A stretch of DNA of 37,826 nt from Nitrospirae bacterium MYbin6 (GCA_002753305.1 PEAC01000017.1:1-37826); one strand, 5' to 3'. Shown: positions 26,213 to 35,451, counted from the stretch's first letter. The notes: generated by a model not told the origin, from the letters alone. Numbers and translations are program-made.

Positions 26213-26692
26213 TCATTTGCATACCTCAAATATAAAGTCTATCTCGACGGGGCTGTTTAGCGGCAGCGCACTGACACCGACGGCACTGCGGCAGTGCCGC
26301 CCATGCTCCCCCATCAGTTCAAAAAGAAGCTCCGAGGCACCGTTAATCACCTGTGGTTGTTCAAAAAAATCCGGCGCACAGGCCACATACCCTGTGAGTT
26401 TCACACACCGCACTATCTGGTTAAAATCGCCAAGCTGCTGCTTTACCACTGCGAGGGCGTTTAATACAATCTGAGCGGCATCCTCTTTGGCCTCGGCAAG
26501 CGTAACGTCAGAGCCTGCCTTGCCAGCTCTCTTGAGCTTGCCGCCCTTTAATGGCAGCATCCCGCTTAAGAACAATAAATTCCCGCTTAGCACCGAGGGT
26601 ATATAGGCCCCAAGAGGTTCCGGGGCATCGGGCAGTACAAGCCCCTTTGCCTTAAGGCGTTCATCAATATTTAAAGGGATTAAAGGCTTCAA
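26213..26692 (-). CDS. RidA (YjgF/YER057c/UK114) family protein
   Basis: This 159-residue protein has the RidA fold pattern: [20 protein letters not shown], then [11 protein letters not shown], and [20 protein letters not shown] carrying the conserved Arg. RidA enzymes deaminate reactive enamine/imine intermediates such as 2-aminoacrylate. The subgroup here is slightly longer than the usual 125-130 residues because of an N-terminal extension. The start is a TTG overlapping the leuC stop codon (TTGA), with GGAG upstream. Coupling to leuC fits branched-chain amino-acid metabolism, where RidA substrates arise. Confidence 0.85.
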   Translation of the reverse strand: MKPLIPLNIDERLKAKGLVLPDAPEPLGAYIPSVLSGNLLFLSGMLPLKGGKLKRAGKAGSDVTLAEAKEDAAQIVLNALAVVKQQLGDFNQIVRCVKLTGYVACAPDFFEQPQVINGASELLFELMGEHGRHCRSAVGVSALPLNSPVEIDFIFEVCK

Positions 26693-27948
26693 AGCCCCAG
26701 CTCCTCCGGTATCCCAATCCTGCCAAGCACGGCAGTTGCCGCAGCCACTGCTGGATTGGCCAGATATACCTCAGAACCGGTATGTCCCATTCTGCCGACA
26801 AAGTTTCTGTTTGTTGTAGCCAGCGCCCGTTCACCCTCGGCCAGGATCCCCATGTATCCGCCAAGGCAGGGGCCGCATGTAGGCGTTGAGACCACGGCCT
26901 CAGAGTTTATGAATATCTCAAGCAGGCCCTCGTTCATGGCGTTTTTATAAATCTGCTGAGTTGCCGGTATGACGATCATCCGGACGTTAGGGTTAACCTT
27001 ACGTCCTTTTATAACGGCGGCGGCCTCTCTGAGGTCCTCAAGGCGGCCATTGGTGCATGAGCCTATGACCACCTGGTCTATAGTGATGTTTGACAGATCT
27101 TTAGCCAGCCGTGTGTTAGATGGGAGGTGCGGACAGGCAACTGTCGGTTCAATCTTTGAGCAGTCATACTCACGGACTTCCGCGTAAGTCGAGTCCTTGT
27201 CCGACGCATAGAACTCGTAAGGCCTTTTTGCCCTGCCCTTGATGTATTCCATTGTTATATCGTCGGGGACGATGATACCGCTTTTTCCGCCCGCCTCAAT
27301 GGCCATGTTACACATTGTGAGCCGTCCGTACATGGGCAGGCCTAAGATTACCTCTCCCTCGAACTCCATTGCCCTGTATAGCGCCCCGTCAACGCCGATG
27401 TCGCCAATCGTATGAAGAATGAGGTCTTTGCCTCCAACCCATTTATTTAATTTGCCGTAGTAGATGAACTTCATCGATTCGGGGACTTTAAACCAGCACC
27501 GCCCGGTGGCCATAGCCGCGGCCGCGTCTGTTGAGCCTACGCCTGTTGAAAACGCCCCAAGCGCGCCATAGGTACAGGTGTGGCTGTCCGCGCCGATTAT
27601 GCAGTCGCCCGGGACGACAAGCCCCTGCTCTGGTAACAGGGCATGTTCAACACCCATCCTGCCTACCTCGAAGTACAGTGACAGGTCATGTTCCCGTGAG
27701 AATTCCTTCAGGGCCTTACACTGCTCGGCCGCTTTGATGTCCTTTTGGGGGACGAAATGGTCGGGTATGAGCGCAATCTTGTCTTTATCAAATACGCCCT
27801 TGGCGCCGATTTTTTTAAATTCCGTTATGGCAATCGGGGCGGTTATGTCGTTTGCGAGGACGAGGTCGACCCCGGCGTCAATCAACTCCCCCGGCTCGAC
27901 TGATTTCTTACCCGCGGCCGCCGCAAGTATCTTCTGCGTAATAGTCAT
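26689..27948 (-). CDS. leuC: 3-isopropylmalate dehydratase large subunit
   Basis: This 419-residue enzyme of the aconitase superfamily isomerises 2- to 3-isopropylmalate in leucine synthesis. The [4Fe-4S] ligands are Cys298 (GSCTNGR) and Cys358/Cys361 (PTCGPC), and [10 protein letters not shown] lies at residues 119-128. The length matches the shorter archaeal-type LeuC/HacA group, so homoaconitase specificity cannot be excluded without the small subunit, which is not in the window. GGAGGTGTAACCT provides the ribosome-binding site before the ATG. A 12-bp tandem duplication sits 20 bp upstream of the start. Confidence 0.85.
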   Translation of the reverse strand: MTITQKILAAAAGKKSVEPGELIDAGVDLVLANDITAPIAITEFKKIGAKGVFDKDKIALIPDHFVPQKDIKAAEQCKALKEFSREHDLSLYFEVGRMGVEHALLPEQGLVVPGDCIIGADSHTCTYGALGAFSTGVGSTDAAAAMATGRCWFKVPESMKFIYYGKLNKWVGGKDLILHTIGDIGVDGALYRAMEFEGEVILGLPMYGRLTMCNMAIEAGGKSGIIVPDDITMEYIKGRAKRPYEFYASDKDSTYAEVREYDCSKIEPTVACPHLPSNTRLAKDLSNITIDQVVIGSCTNGRLEDLREAAAVIKGRKVNPNVRMIVIPATQQIYKNAMNEGLLEIFINSEAVVSTPTCGPCLGGYMGILAEGERALATTNRNFVGRMGHTGSEVYLANPAVAAATAVLGRIGIPEELGL

Positions 27949-27967
27949 AGGTTACACCTCCTGTGGT

Positions 27968-27991
27968 ACTGTGTATGGCACTGTGTATGGT
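27968..27991. repeat. 12-bp tandem duplication upstream of leuC
   Basis: actgtgtatggc and actgtgtatggt are adjacent copies differing in the last base. They lie in the leuC leader or promoter region. Confidence 0.7.
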
Positions 27992-28056
27992 ACGTCGGGG
28001 GTATTATAGCAAAGGGCAGCGGCAAATGTACAACGGCGCGGCCGGATGTAAACGCG

Positions 28057-28689
28057 CTATTTCCTGGCCCCGGTGCCATATATAAAATATGACAGAAACT
28101 TTGGCATGATACCGATGCGTTGTTGGTCGCGGTTGATGTCTTTGATGGAAAAACCAGCGTCTATAATAGCAGCCTCAATGTCCCTGTTGAGATGGCAGCC
28201 GCAGAAGATTGTCCTTGTTACCGGTGTCAGGATATTCTGAAAATTCCTGTCTATCGGATTAGGGGCCGCTACATGCTCAAGAAAATGGAACGTGCCGCCC
28301 GGCTTGATAACGCGATGGATTTCCTTTAGCGCCTCAGACAGGCTGCCTACACTGCAGAGCGTCATGGTTGAGAGCACACAGTCAAACGAGCTGTCGGCAA
28401 AGGAGGAAAGTGCCTCGGCACGTCCCTTAACAAAGGATATATGGATGTTTGAACCGGAGACATATCGCTTTGCACGCTCAATCATGCCATCGTTTGGCTC
28501 AAGTGCGGTAACAGACGCTATCTCAGAGGGATAGTATGGCGTGTTATGCCCGATACCGAAACCAACCTCAAGCACATCGCCTCTGAGGCCATTATTTGCA
28601 TTGCGGCGCAGGGCTTTTATAATCTCGTTTGAGGAATCCCCCATCTTCTCCATAAACCACGGGAAAAAGTGCTCACAGTATAGACTCAT
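28057..28689 (-). CDS. Class I SAM-dependent methyltransferase
   Basis: This 210-residue methyltransferase has motif I in LEVGFGIGHNTPYY and an acidic motif II in VTALEPNDGM. Post-I segments include FDCVLSTMTLCSVG and the typical VIKPGGTFHFLEHV. It resembles the UbiE/METTL7-like Methyltransf_11 group; the substrate is unknown. ATG 28689 is chosen because GAGGTGGGA lies just upstream. The frame is open 17 codons further, but no ribosome-binding site is seen there. It is a single gene between leuC and a divergently transcribed nucleotidyltransferase module. Confidence 0.85.
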   Translation of the reverse strand: MSLYCEHFFPWFMEKMGDSSNEIIKALRRNANNGLRGDVLEVGFGIGHNTPYYPSEIASVTALEPNDGMIERAKRYVSGSNIHISFVKGRAEALSSFADSSFDCVLSTMTLCSVGSLSEALKEIHRVIKPGGTFHFLEHVAAPNPIDRNFQNILTPVTRTIFCGCHLNRDIEAAIIDAGFSIKDINRDQQRIGIMPKFLSYFIYGTGARK

Positions 28690-28836
28690 AATATTCCCAC
28701 CTCTATAAGTAATTATAATTGAGATAATACCAACATACATTCAAAGAAGTAAAGGGATTTTCAAGAGTCTGTCATGCCGCATTGAAGTCGCACAAGGCCA
28801 ATTTAGACAAAATTATGAAGATGTCATAAATATCGC

Positions 28837-28865
28837 TTGTAAAACATCTCACAGGGTGATATATT
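28837..28865 (+). promoter_or_regulatory. Promoter of the small-protein/nucleotidyltransferase module
   Basis: TTGTAA (28837-28842), a 17-bp spacer and TATATT (28860-28865) precede the ATG at 28872. The predicted transcription start coincides with the start codon and no Shine-Dalgarno sequence is present, so the mRNA is probably leaderless. Confidence 0.5.
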
Positions 28866-28871
28866 ATAGAT

Positions 28872-29078
28872 ATGGCTGGCCAAATGAAAGAAATAGAGGC
28901 ACTCTATCGCCTTGCGTTTCAAAAATATGGAGTGGTTGCCTTGTGGAGCAGCCGACCTGTAGCAAATCCAACCCGCGAAGATGCTTTAGCCATCACACGG
29001 AGTCTAAGGGTTGAAGGCGACCTTGAGGCACGTCGGCTGGCAGAGCAGATTGAGAAGGCTTGCCGTGCCGCTCTCTAA
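28872..29078 (+). CDS. Small protein, first gene of the nucleotidyltransferase pair
   Basis: This 68-residue helical, charged protein (starts MAGQMKEIEALYRLAFQKYG, ends EQIEKACRAAL) has no domain I can name. It directly precedes and overlaps the nucleotidyltransferase gene by 14 bp, so the two are translated together. Position and size would suit an antitoxin, but it does not show the winged-helix pattern of AbiEi, so the antitoxin role is a guess. Confidence 0.6.
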   Translation: MAGQMKEIEALYRLAFQKYGVVALWSSRPVANPTREDALAITRSLRVEGDLEARRLAEQIEKACRAAL

Positions 29079-29883
29079 GATTCAGACCGAGATTTTGTGT
29101 CTACTGGCCACGCACCGCGACCCAGAAAGTTATGTTGCCGGCAGCACGCCGTTAAACAAGAATGCGCCGCGCTATTCCGATGACATCGACATCTTCCATG
29201 ACCGCGAAGAACGAGTGGCGCGGGCTGTAGAAGTGGATAGCGCTGTTTTGCAGGCCAATGGTTACGCCCTTCAATGGCTGCGCCGCGAGCCGGCCATTTA
29301 TACCGTACTGGCCTCAAAGGACGACGGGACAACAAAGCTGGAATGGGTAGTTGACAGCGACTTCCGGTTTTTTCCGACTGCGCGGGATGACGTTTTTGGC
29401 TATGTCCTGCATCCTGTTGACCTTGCCATGAATAAGGTTATGGCTGCCGCCGGACGGCGGGAGCCGCGTGACGTGGTGGATTTAATAACGATACATGACC
29501 GGATTTTGCCGATAGGAGCCGTTATCTTTGCCGCCGTTGATAAGTCCCCCGGCTTTACACCAGAAGGACTTATCAACGAAATACGCCGCCTTGCCAGTTA
29601 TACAGAGGCCGATTTTCGGCGAGTCGCCAGCATACCGCCAGTTGATGCCGCGGCGACCATGACACGGTTACGCCAAGTTCTGGACGAAGCCAATACTTTT
29701 GTCCAACGGATGCCGACCAGTAAAATAGGGCTGCTATTTCTGAAGGACGGAAAAGTGATTCAGCCTGACCCTGACCGCTTGGAAGATTATCAGACTCATA
29801 AGGGGCAAAGGCGCGGACAATGGCCCTCAAGTCCTGACATCGCGGCGGCCATGTTAGAAAAGTATAATCCACATCGGATTTAG
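29065..29883 (+). CDS. Nucleotidyltransferase, AbiEii/MenA-like
   Basis: This 272-residue protein is read from GTG 29065, where GAGAAGG lies 7-8 bases upstream. The frame is open to 29011, but without a ribosome-binding site. The polymerase-beta-type motif is VAGSTPLNKNAPRYSDDIDI, that is G-S followed by DxD; AbiEii-like proteins usually show GG-T and DxD. LHPVDLAMNKVMAAAGRREP with RDVVDL matches the conserved helical segment in which AbiEii-like enzymes carry Lys and Asp. Such enzymes act as toxins or anti-phage effectors by adding nucleotides to tRNA or other targets; the activity here is inferred. It overlaps the converging Wzt gene by 4 bp. Confidence 0.7.
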   Translation: MPLSKIQTEILCLLATHRDPESYVAGSTPLNKNAPRYSDDIDIFHDREERVARAVEVDSAVLQANGYALQWLRREPAIYTVLASKDDGTTKLEWVVDSDFRFFPTARDDVFGYVLHPVDLAMNKVMAAAGRREPRDVVDLITIHDRILPIGAVIFAAVDKSPGFTPEGLINEIRRLASYTEADFRRVASIPPVDAAATMTRLRQVLDEANTFVQRMPTSKIGLLFLKDGKVIQPDPDRLEDYQTHKGQRRGQWPSSPDIAAAMLEKYNPHRI

Positions 29884-31211
29884 GTTGATTCTATCCTTCC
29901 GGTATTTACCTTTATATCGACATTGTCTATGACTAAATAGCAGCCCATGTTATATCTTATGTCGCTATTTATCAGTTGAAGGACATAGGCCTCATGTATC
30001 CAGTGGTTTTGGATGTGGCTCTCAACAGTGCCGTCAGATATTGATACGGAAAACGAGTAGTTGCCTGATTTCAGGTTGGGAAACTGAAAGTCAAACTCTA
30101 CGTGCAGCCTGAGAGTGTCAGTGAATGGCTCTATCTGAACGTTATATATGTAGTTATTTATCGTGAAGATGTATGTACCGTAGTTGTCTTTTAATGTGAT
30201 CCCACAGCCGGGGTTTGTTATATGGCCGGTTATGTCTGCCTCGACAAGGAATTTAACCCTTTCCCCACCCTTTAACATATTAATTCTGCGTCCTGTTTCA
30301 CACGAAATCAAAACAACACGCCGGATCTCTGCCCCGCCTTCGCCAAAGGAGGCATATCCTCTGACATCCTCCCATTCAATGGCTTCACCAGCGCCGGCAC
30401 CCTGCTCAGGGGCCTGTGTGTCTTTATTCTCTTTTGACGTGCCGTCGTAAAACATGTATGACATATATTCTTTGCACACATATTCGGGGTCGCCGTTGAG
30501 ATAGACCTGTCCGTCTCTTAGCCAGATAACACTGTCACAGAGCCTTTTAATTGCCCCGATGTCGTGTGATACCAGGACTATGCACTTGCCGCTGTTTTTA
30601 AAATCGGTTATTTTGCGGAAACACTTGATTTGAAATCTTATGTCCCCGACGCTCAGCGCCTCGTCGATTATCAGAATATCCGGCTCCACGCTTACCGAAA
30701 CTGCAAACGCGAGCCTTACAAACATTCCGCTTGAGTAGGTCTTAACGGGCTGGTGGATGAACTCCCCAATGTCGGCAAAGGCGATTATCTCACTGAGCCT
30801 GTCATCTATCTCCCTGCGCGTATATCCCATGATGGTGCCGTTAAAATAGATATTTTCTATGCCGGTCAGTTCGGGGTTGAATCCGGCGCCAAGCTCAAGC
30901 AGGGCAGAGAGCCTGCCGACCTTGGTCAACACGCCGCTTGTTGGTGTCAGCACCCCTGTCAATATTTGCAGCAGGGTGGACTTTCCCGCGCCGTTTTTCC
31001 CTATTATGCCGATTGTCCGGCCTTTTCTGGCCTCAAAACAGACATCTCTTAGTGCGTAGAAATCCTCATGGTATATCCTTTTGAAAGGGTTTACAGCCTC
31101 CTTGAGCCTGTCTATCGCACGTTTATAGAGTTTATAAACCTTGGTCAGGCCAGCTGCCCCGATAACGACGGCATCTTCGGCGCGACTTTCTGTCCCGGTA
31201 TTTATCTCCAT
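29880..31211 (-). CDS. Polysaccharide-export ABC transporter ATPase (Wzt type)
   Basis: This 443-residue protein has Walker A GIIGKNGAGKSTLL, signature YSSGMFVRLAFAVS, Walker B DILIIDEAL and the H-loop in VLVSHDIGAIKRL. It is a Wzt/KpsT/TagH-type exporter ATPase. Residues about 290-443 form an extra beta-rich domain (RRVVLISCETGRRINMLKGG ... NYSFSVSISDGTVES), the Wzt C-terminal domain that reads the end of the O-polysaccharide in known systems. It is downstream of the matching permease with 12 bp between them. Export of a finished, undecaprenyl-linked glycan across the inner membrane is the likely role. The glycan is not defined here because no biosynthesis cluster adjoins. Confidence 0.9.
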   Translation of the reverse strand: MEINTGTESRAEDAVVIGAAGLTKVYKLYKRAIDRLKEAVNPFKRIYHEDFYALRDVCFEARKGRTIGIIGKNGAGKSTLLQILTGVLTPTSGVLTKVGRLSALLELGAGFNPELTGIENIYFNGTIMGYTRREIDDRLSEIIAFADIGEFIHQPVKTYSSGMFVRLAFAVSVSVEPDILIIDEALSVGDIRFQIKCFRKITDFKNSGKCIVLVSHDIGAIKRLCDSVIWLRDGQVYLNGDPEYVCKEYMSYMFYDGTSKENKDTQAPEQGAGAGEAIEWEDVRGYASFGEGGAEIRRVVLISCETGRRINMLKGGERVKFLVEADITGHITNPGCGITLKDNYGTYIFTINNYIYNVQIEPFTDTLRLHVEFDFQFPNLKSGNYSFSVSISDGTVESHIQNHWIHEAYVLQLINSDIRYNMGCYLVIDNVDIKVNTGRIEST

Positions 31212-31223
31212 GGACTGAACCCT

Positions 31224-32033
31224 CTATAGCATGTCAGCAAAATGCGGCCTCATCTTCCGAAATAACATCAACCCACATAACAATACCACCCCCGTAACAA
31301 ACCAGTAGTACGCAGTCAGCAGCGGGGTCTCCCAAAACCAGACCTTATATATAAAACTATTCCTGTAGCCGTCAACTATATAGTACACGGGATTGAGTTT
31401 CAACAGAATATGGTATTTTTGCGGCACGGATTTAATCTGCCAAAACACGGGGGTAAGCCAAAAACCAAACTGCAGGGCCATTGTTATAATCTGCCCGGCG
31501 TCTCTGAAGAAAACTGCCACAGAGGACGTTATCCACGAAATCCCCAGCATAAGCATAAGAGCGGCAAAAAGATAGTACGGCACTTGCAGCGAATAAAGTG
31601 AAAATCCATATCCATAGAACAAAAACACGACGAATAAAAAAACTATGAAAAACATATGTACGTATAGTGCCGCGAGTATCTTTACTACAGGCAGAACGCT
31701 TACCCTGAAGACGACCTTTTTGACCAGAAAACTATAGTCCAATATTGAATACGTCGCGCCGGCGATGCCCTCTGAGATAAAAAACCACGCTATTATGCCA
31801 GGAATAAGCCACAAGATAAAGGGGACATTGTCCGTAGGCCTGGCCTTAAAGCCCAGTTGAAAGACAAACCACAGGATTGCCACATAAACGGCCGGGTTGA
31901 CAAACGCCCACAAAACACCCAGAAACGACCCCAGGTATCTGGATTTAAAATCCCTCCTCGCCAACTCGGCAAGTATTGCCCTGTTTTTGAATAAATCGAC
32001 ACAGTTAGCGGCGATAAGCCTGATAATATTCAT
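31224..32033 (-). CDS. Polysaccharide-export ABC transporter permease (Wzm type)
   Basis: This 269-residue ABC-2 type permease has six hydrophobic segments. The N-terminal sequence RDFKSRYLGSFLGVLWAFVNPAV is characteristic of Wzm/KpsM/TagG proteins. PVFWQIKSVPQKYHILLKLN and YYIVDGYRNSF are the usual C-terminal motifs. It pairs with the following Wzt gene to form the exporter. No convincing Shine-Dalgarno sequence lies before the ATG; TATTCT ends 8 bases upstream of it, so the transcript may be leaderless. Confidence 0.9.
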   Translation of the reverse strand: MNIIRLIAANCVDLFKNRAILAELARRDFKSRYLGSFLGVLWAFVNPAVYVAILWFVFQLGFKARPTDNVPFILWLIPGIIAWFFISEGIAGATYSILDYSFLVKKVVFRVSVLPVVKILAALYVHMFFIVFLFVVFLFYGYGFSLYSLQVPYYLFAALMLMLGISWITSSVAVFFRDAGQIITMALQFGFWLTPVFWQIKSVPQKYHILLKLNPVYYIVDGYRNSFIYKVWFWETPLLTAYYWFVTGVVLLCGLMLFRKMRPHFADML

Positions 32034-32122
32034 AATTCAAAAGAATAAAGATGGCTGGGGTTTAAGTAAGGACGGTTACTCATGGCCCAGACGCCACCCA
32101 ACTGCCAGATATATATAATGCC

Positions 32123-34117
32123 CTACATGCCGAAGTAATCGAATCTCTCCTCCTTGTGTGTCCACTTGTCGAGCCTGAAGACAAAGGCAGGCTCCCAGTC
32201 TGGATTGAGGGTTACGAAAAACTCCTCGCCCTTACATAACTTCCGTTCACCGTTTATTAGGTTCTGAAGCTCATAGGTCTCGTCATACCCTATGCCGAGG
32301 TCCTCCAGCGGGATATATACCATTGAGTTATGGGTCTGAAACGGGTCGAGATTCACTACCACCAGGACGATGTTTTTATTGTCCGGCGATACCTTTCCAT
32401 AAAATAAGATATTCTCGTCGTCCGAGCGGAAAAAACGGAGATTTTTATAATAATGAAGGGCAGGGTTTTCACGTCTGATCTTATTTATAAGCGTGACTAA
32501 GTCTTTTATGTTGCCGGGTCTGTCCCAGTCCCAGACCTTAAATTCGTACTTCTCTGAGTTCAGGTACTCCTCCTTTCCCTCTATAGCGCTGCCCTCACAG
32601 AGTTCAAAGCCGCTGTATATGCCGTAGACACTGGATAGAGTTGCCGCAAGGACAAATCTTATCTTAAAGGCCGCCCTGCCCCCTATTTGCAAAATCTGTG
32701 GCAGGATGTCAGGGGTGTTGGCAAAGAGATTTCCACGCATATACTCACTCACATTGGACTGTGTCAACTCGGTAAAGTAGTCGATTATCTCTCCCTTAAA
32801 ATTCCTCCATGTGAAATACGTATATGACTGGGTAAAGCCAACCGCCGCAAGCATCCTCATCACCGGCGGGCGCGTAAAGGCCTCAGATAAAAACACGACA
32901 TCAGGATTTTGCCTCTGCAATTCGGTTATCAGCCACTGCCAAAAGGGGATTGGCTTCGTATGCGGGTTGTCTACCCTGAATATTCTCACACCTTTTTCTA
33001 TCCAGAAGGTGAGGATTTTTTTCATCTCCTCCCACAACGCCTTCCATGCCTCATCCGGGGCATAGAAATTCAACGGATAGATATCCTCGTACTTCTTAGG
33101 AGGGTTTTCGGCATATTTAATCGTGCCGTCGGGGCGCTTAAAAAACCACTCCGGATGCTCCCTGACATATGGATGGTCCGGGGAGCAGTTGATGGCAAAA
33201 TCCAGGGCTATCTCCATATCAAGCGCCCTGCAGGCCTTCTCAAACTCCTCGAAATCTTTGAGTGTCCCAAGCCCCGGCTCAACGGACATGTGCCCGCCCT
33301 TGGCGCTTCCGATTGCGTATGGCGAGCCGGGGTCGTTTGGACCAGCCAGTAGTGAGTTATTGGGGCCTTTGCGTTTAGTCTTTCCGATGGGATGAATCGG
33401 CGTCAGGTAGACCACGTCAAAACCCATCGACTTTATCTCCGGCAGCCGCTCAATGCACTCCTTAAATGTGGCGCTCCTACCAGAGACTTTTCCCTGAGAA
33501 CGGGGAAAAATCTCATACCATGCCGCGTAGCGCGCCCTTAGCCTGTCGGCTATCACCTCAAGATACGGCTCGTGTACCGTTAAATCCCCGTATTTGATAT
33601 ATCTTTTGATAACATCTATCAGAAGCGGGTCAGACATTATCTTGAGTTTATCTTTAGGTGTGTTTTTCTTCTTTATTATTTCCATGAGGTCGATAAAATA
33701 CCGTTTCTCTTCTTCCGTGGCAATGTGTCCGAGTACGCCGTTGATAATTATCTCACCCTCGGCAAGCTCGCTTTTTACGTCCTGCCCGGCCTCGTATTTC
33801 TTCAGTGTATCTTTAAGCCAAGAGGAAAAGACGTCCGTATATGCCTCAATCGTATATAGGTAGCGGGTGTTTTTCTCAAGGACAAAACTGCCTTCCCAGA
33901 GGTCAAGTCCGGGATTAACCGACACCATATCGATATACTCCCACGTATCGCCGGCGTATTTCTCTTTATATTTCAGCACGGCCTTCGTTATGTCATGGCC
34001 GTCTCTGAAGACCGTTGCCCGGACGGTCAGTACGTCACCGGCCTCTCTTTTTATTGGATACTTTCCTCCATCGACACTTGGCTCTATGTCTTTTATGACA
34101 AACGGACTCATCAACAC
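32123..34117 (-). CDS. glgE: Alpha-1,4-glucan:maltose-1-phosphate maltosyltransferase
   Basis: This 664-residue GH13 enzyme extends alpha-glucan with maltosyl units from maltose 1-phosphate. It has the GlgE N-terminal beta domain (about 1-110), helical insert (about 110-190) and TIM barrel. The predicted nucleophile is Asp383 in FRVDNPHTKP and the acid/base is Glu412 in LSEAF; DFAINCSPDHPYV precedes them, as in characterised GlgE. The start is taken as GTG 34117, because GAGAGG lies 6 bases upstream; ATG 34111 is possible. It lies 27 bp after glgM, so the two enzymes of the pathway are cotranscribed. No glgB branching enzyme or trehalose synthase is in the window. Confidence 0.92.
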   Translation of the reverse strand: MLMSPFVIKDIEPSVDGGKYPIKREAGDVLTVRATVFRDGHDITKAVLKYKEKYAGDTWEYIDMVSVNPGLDLWEGSFVLEKNTRYLYTIEAYTDVFSSWLKDTLKKYEAGQDVKSELAEGEIIINGVLGHIATEEEKRYFIDLMEIIKKKNTPKDKLKIMSDPLLIDVIKRYIKYGDLTVHEPYLEVIADRLRARYAAWYEIFPRSQGKVSGRSATFKECIERLPEIKSMGFDVVYLTPIHPIGKTKRKGPNNSLLAGPNDPGSPYAIGSAKGGHMSVEPGLGTLKDFEEFEKACRALDMEIALDFAINCSPDHPYVREHPEWFFKRPDGTIKYAENPPKKYEDIYPLNFYAPDEAWKALWEEMKKILTFWIEKGVRIFRVDNPHTKPIPFWQWLITELQRQNPDVVFLSEAFTRPPVMRMLAAVGFTQSYTYFTWRNFKGEIIDYFTELTQSNVSEYMRGNLFANTPDILPQILQIGGRAAFKIRFVLAATLSSVYGIYSGFELCEGSAIEGKEEYLNSEKYEFKVWDWDRPGNIKDLVTLINKIRRENPALHYYKNLRFFRSDDENILFYGKVSPDNKNIVLVVVNLDPFQTHNSMVYIPLEDLGIGYDETYELQNLINGERKLCKGEEFFVTLNPDWEPAFVFRLDKWTHKEERFDYFGM

Positions 34118-34144
34118 TCAGCACCTCTCTTTTTAGGTATCTGT

Positions 34145-35341
34145 TTAAACGAGCTTTCCATACAGATTGACTACTTCGGCTGCTATTGCCTTCCAGCTAA
34201 AGTATTTCTCCGCGCGTATCCTTCCCTGTTTACCCATTTCCTCTGCAAGCCGCTTGTCGGACAGGAGCTTATTAACCTTCCCGGCAAGGTCTCTTGAGAA
34301 GGTTTCGGGGTCTACCGGCTCAAATGGGCTGGCCTTATGCTGGTCAAATCTGACGAGATAGCCGGTCTGTTCATCCTTTATTATCTCGACTATACCGCCA
34401 ACGGCGCTTGCCACCACCGGAGTGGAACATGCCATCGCCTCAAGATTTATGATTCCAAACGGCTCATATATTGACGGACAGCAAAACACCGATGCGTGCG
34501 TATATAGTTGGATAACCTCTTTTTTCGGAACCATCTTCTGTATCCAGATGACATTATCCCTCTTGATTTTCTTTATACCCTCTTCCATTTCATTTTTTAT
34601 TTCCACGGTATCGGGTTGTCCCGCACAGAGGACAATTTGTGTCTCGTCGTCGATGTGTTTGATGGCATTAACGAGATGGACAATCCCTTTTTGGCGGGTT
34701 ATTCTGCCAACAAAAAGGACATATGGCTTGTCGGGGTTGATGCCATATTCGGCCAGGGCGTCTTTCGACTTCACCGGGTGGTACTCATGTGTATCTATGC
34801 CGTTATATATTACAGTTATCTTATCCGCGTCGACGTTAAAGAGATCTACGATGTCTTTTTTCATCCCGTCTGAGACCGCAATTATGGAGTCTGCCATCTC
34901 AAGGGCGGTCTTTTCCACCCACACCGCCGCATCATATCCATGCCCAAGCTGTTCACGCTTCCACGGGCGCAGCGGCTCAAGCGAGTGCGTTGTGATTACC
35001 AGTGGAATCCCATATGATTTCTTTGCCATAATGCCGCCAAAATGCGTGTACCATGTGTGGCAGTGTACTATATCGGCGTCAATTGGCTTCACGTTAAAAG
35101 TTATGCAGTTATGTAATGCGGAAAAAAGGGATTTCAGCTTCTTTTCACTGTCTTCGACCATTTTAGGATCTACGCAGCAGCCTCTGACTTTAAGTGACTT
35201 CTCGTCAACTGCCTGGTCGCCGAAACATCGCACCTCTACGTCAATTAATTTTGACATCTCACGCGTGAGATATTCAACGTGTACTCCGGCTCCGCCGTAT
35301 ATGTTCGGTGGGTATTCGTTTGTTAAAACCAGCGCTTTCAT
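34145..35341 (-). CDS. glgM: GT4 glycosyltransferase, alpha-maltose-1-phosphate synthase/glycogen synthase type
   Basis: This 398-residue GT-B enzyme starts with LTNEYPPNIYGGAGVHVEYL, very close to the N-terminus of actinobacterial GlgM. The C-terminal EX7E region is PSIYEPFGIINLEAMA. Known GlgM makes maltose 1-phosphate from ADP-glucose and glucose 1-phosphate. Its position directly before glgE supports that role over a simple glycogen synthase. GGAGGGAACA is the ribosome-binding site. The ATG overlaps the TGA of a 35-codon upstream reading frame made of 18-bp repeats, an arrangement that would couple their translation. Confidence 0.88.
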   Translation of the reverse strand: MKALVLTNEYPPNIYGGAGVHVEYLTREMSKLIDVEVRCFGDQAVDEKSLKVRGCCVDPKMVEDSEKKLKSLFSALHNCITFNVKPIDADIVHCHTWYTHFGGIMAKKSYGIPLVITTHSLEPLRPWKREQLGHGYDAAVWVEKTALEMADSIIAVSDGMKKDIVDLFNVDADKITVIYNGIDTHEYHPVKSKDALAEYGINPDKPYVLFVGRITRQKGIVHLVNAIKHIDDETQIVLCAGQPDTVEIKNEMEEGIKKIKRDNVIWIQKMVPKKEVIQLYTHASVFCCPSIYEPFGIINLEAMACSTPVVASAVGGIVEIIKDEQTGYLVRFDQHKASPFEPVDPETFSRDLAGKVNKLLSDKRLAEEMGKQGRIRAEKYFSWKAIAAEVVNLYGKLV

Positions 35342-35445
35342 TGTTCCCTCCTTTGGCCAAGTCCTCTTGTTTGGCCGAAGCCCCTTGTTTGACCACGTCC
35401 TCTTGCCTGGCCGTCTGGCCGTTGAGTCCTTGCCGATTCCCTCAT
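35338..35445 (-). CDS. Putative 35-aa repetitive leader peptide upstream of glgM
   Basis: A short frame runs from ATG 35445 to a TGA that overlaps the glgM ATG (sequence AATGA). It encodes MRESARTQRPDGQARGRGQ and then TRGFGQTRGLGQRREQ, an Arg/Gly/Gln-rich peptide with a GQTRGF/GQTRGL repeat caused by 18-bp DNA repeats. The promoter -10 box ends 6 bases before its ATG, so it would be translated from a leaderless mRNA. No homologue is recognised. Translation is a hypothesis; the repeats could equally be a non-coding leader. Confidence 0.4.
   Translation of the reverse strand: MRESARTQRPDGQARGRGQTRGFGQTRGLGQRREQ
35352..35405. repeat. Three 18-bp tandem repeats in the glgM leader
   Basis: tttggccaagtcctcttg, tttggccgaagccccttg and tttgaccacgtcctcttg are adjacent copies, with a degenerate fourth (cctggccgtctggccgttg) after them. 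The 18-bp period keeps a reading frame. Confidence 0.8.
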
Positions 35446-35451
35446 ACGCTG

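Noticed and set aside
35352..35405. 18-bp tandem repeats considered as a CRISPR array
   Set aside because: There are no spacers between copies, the unit is short and imperfect, and no cas genes are present.
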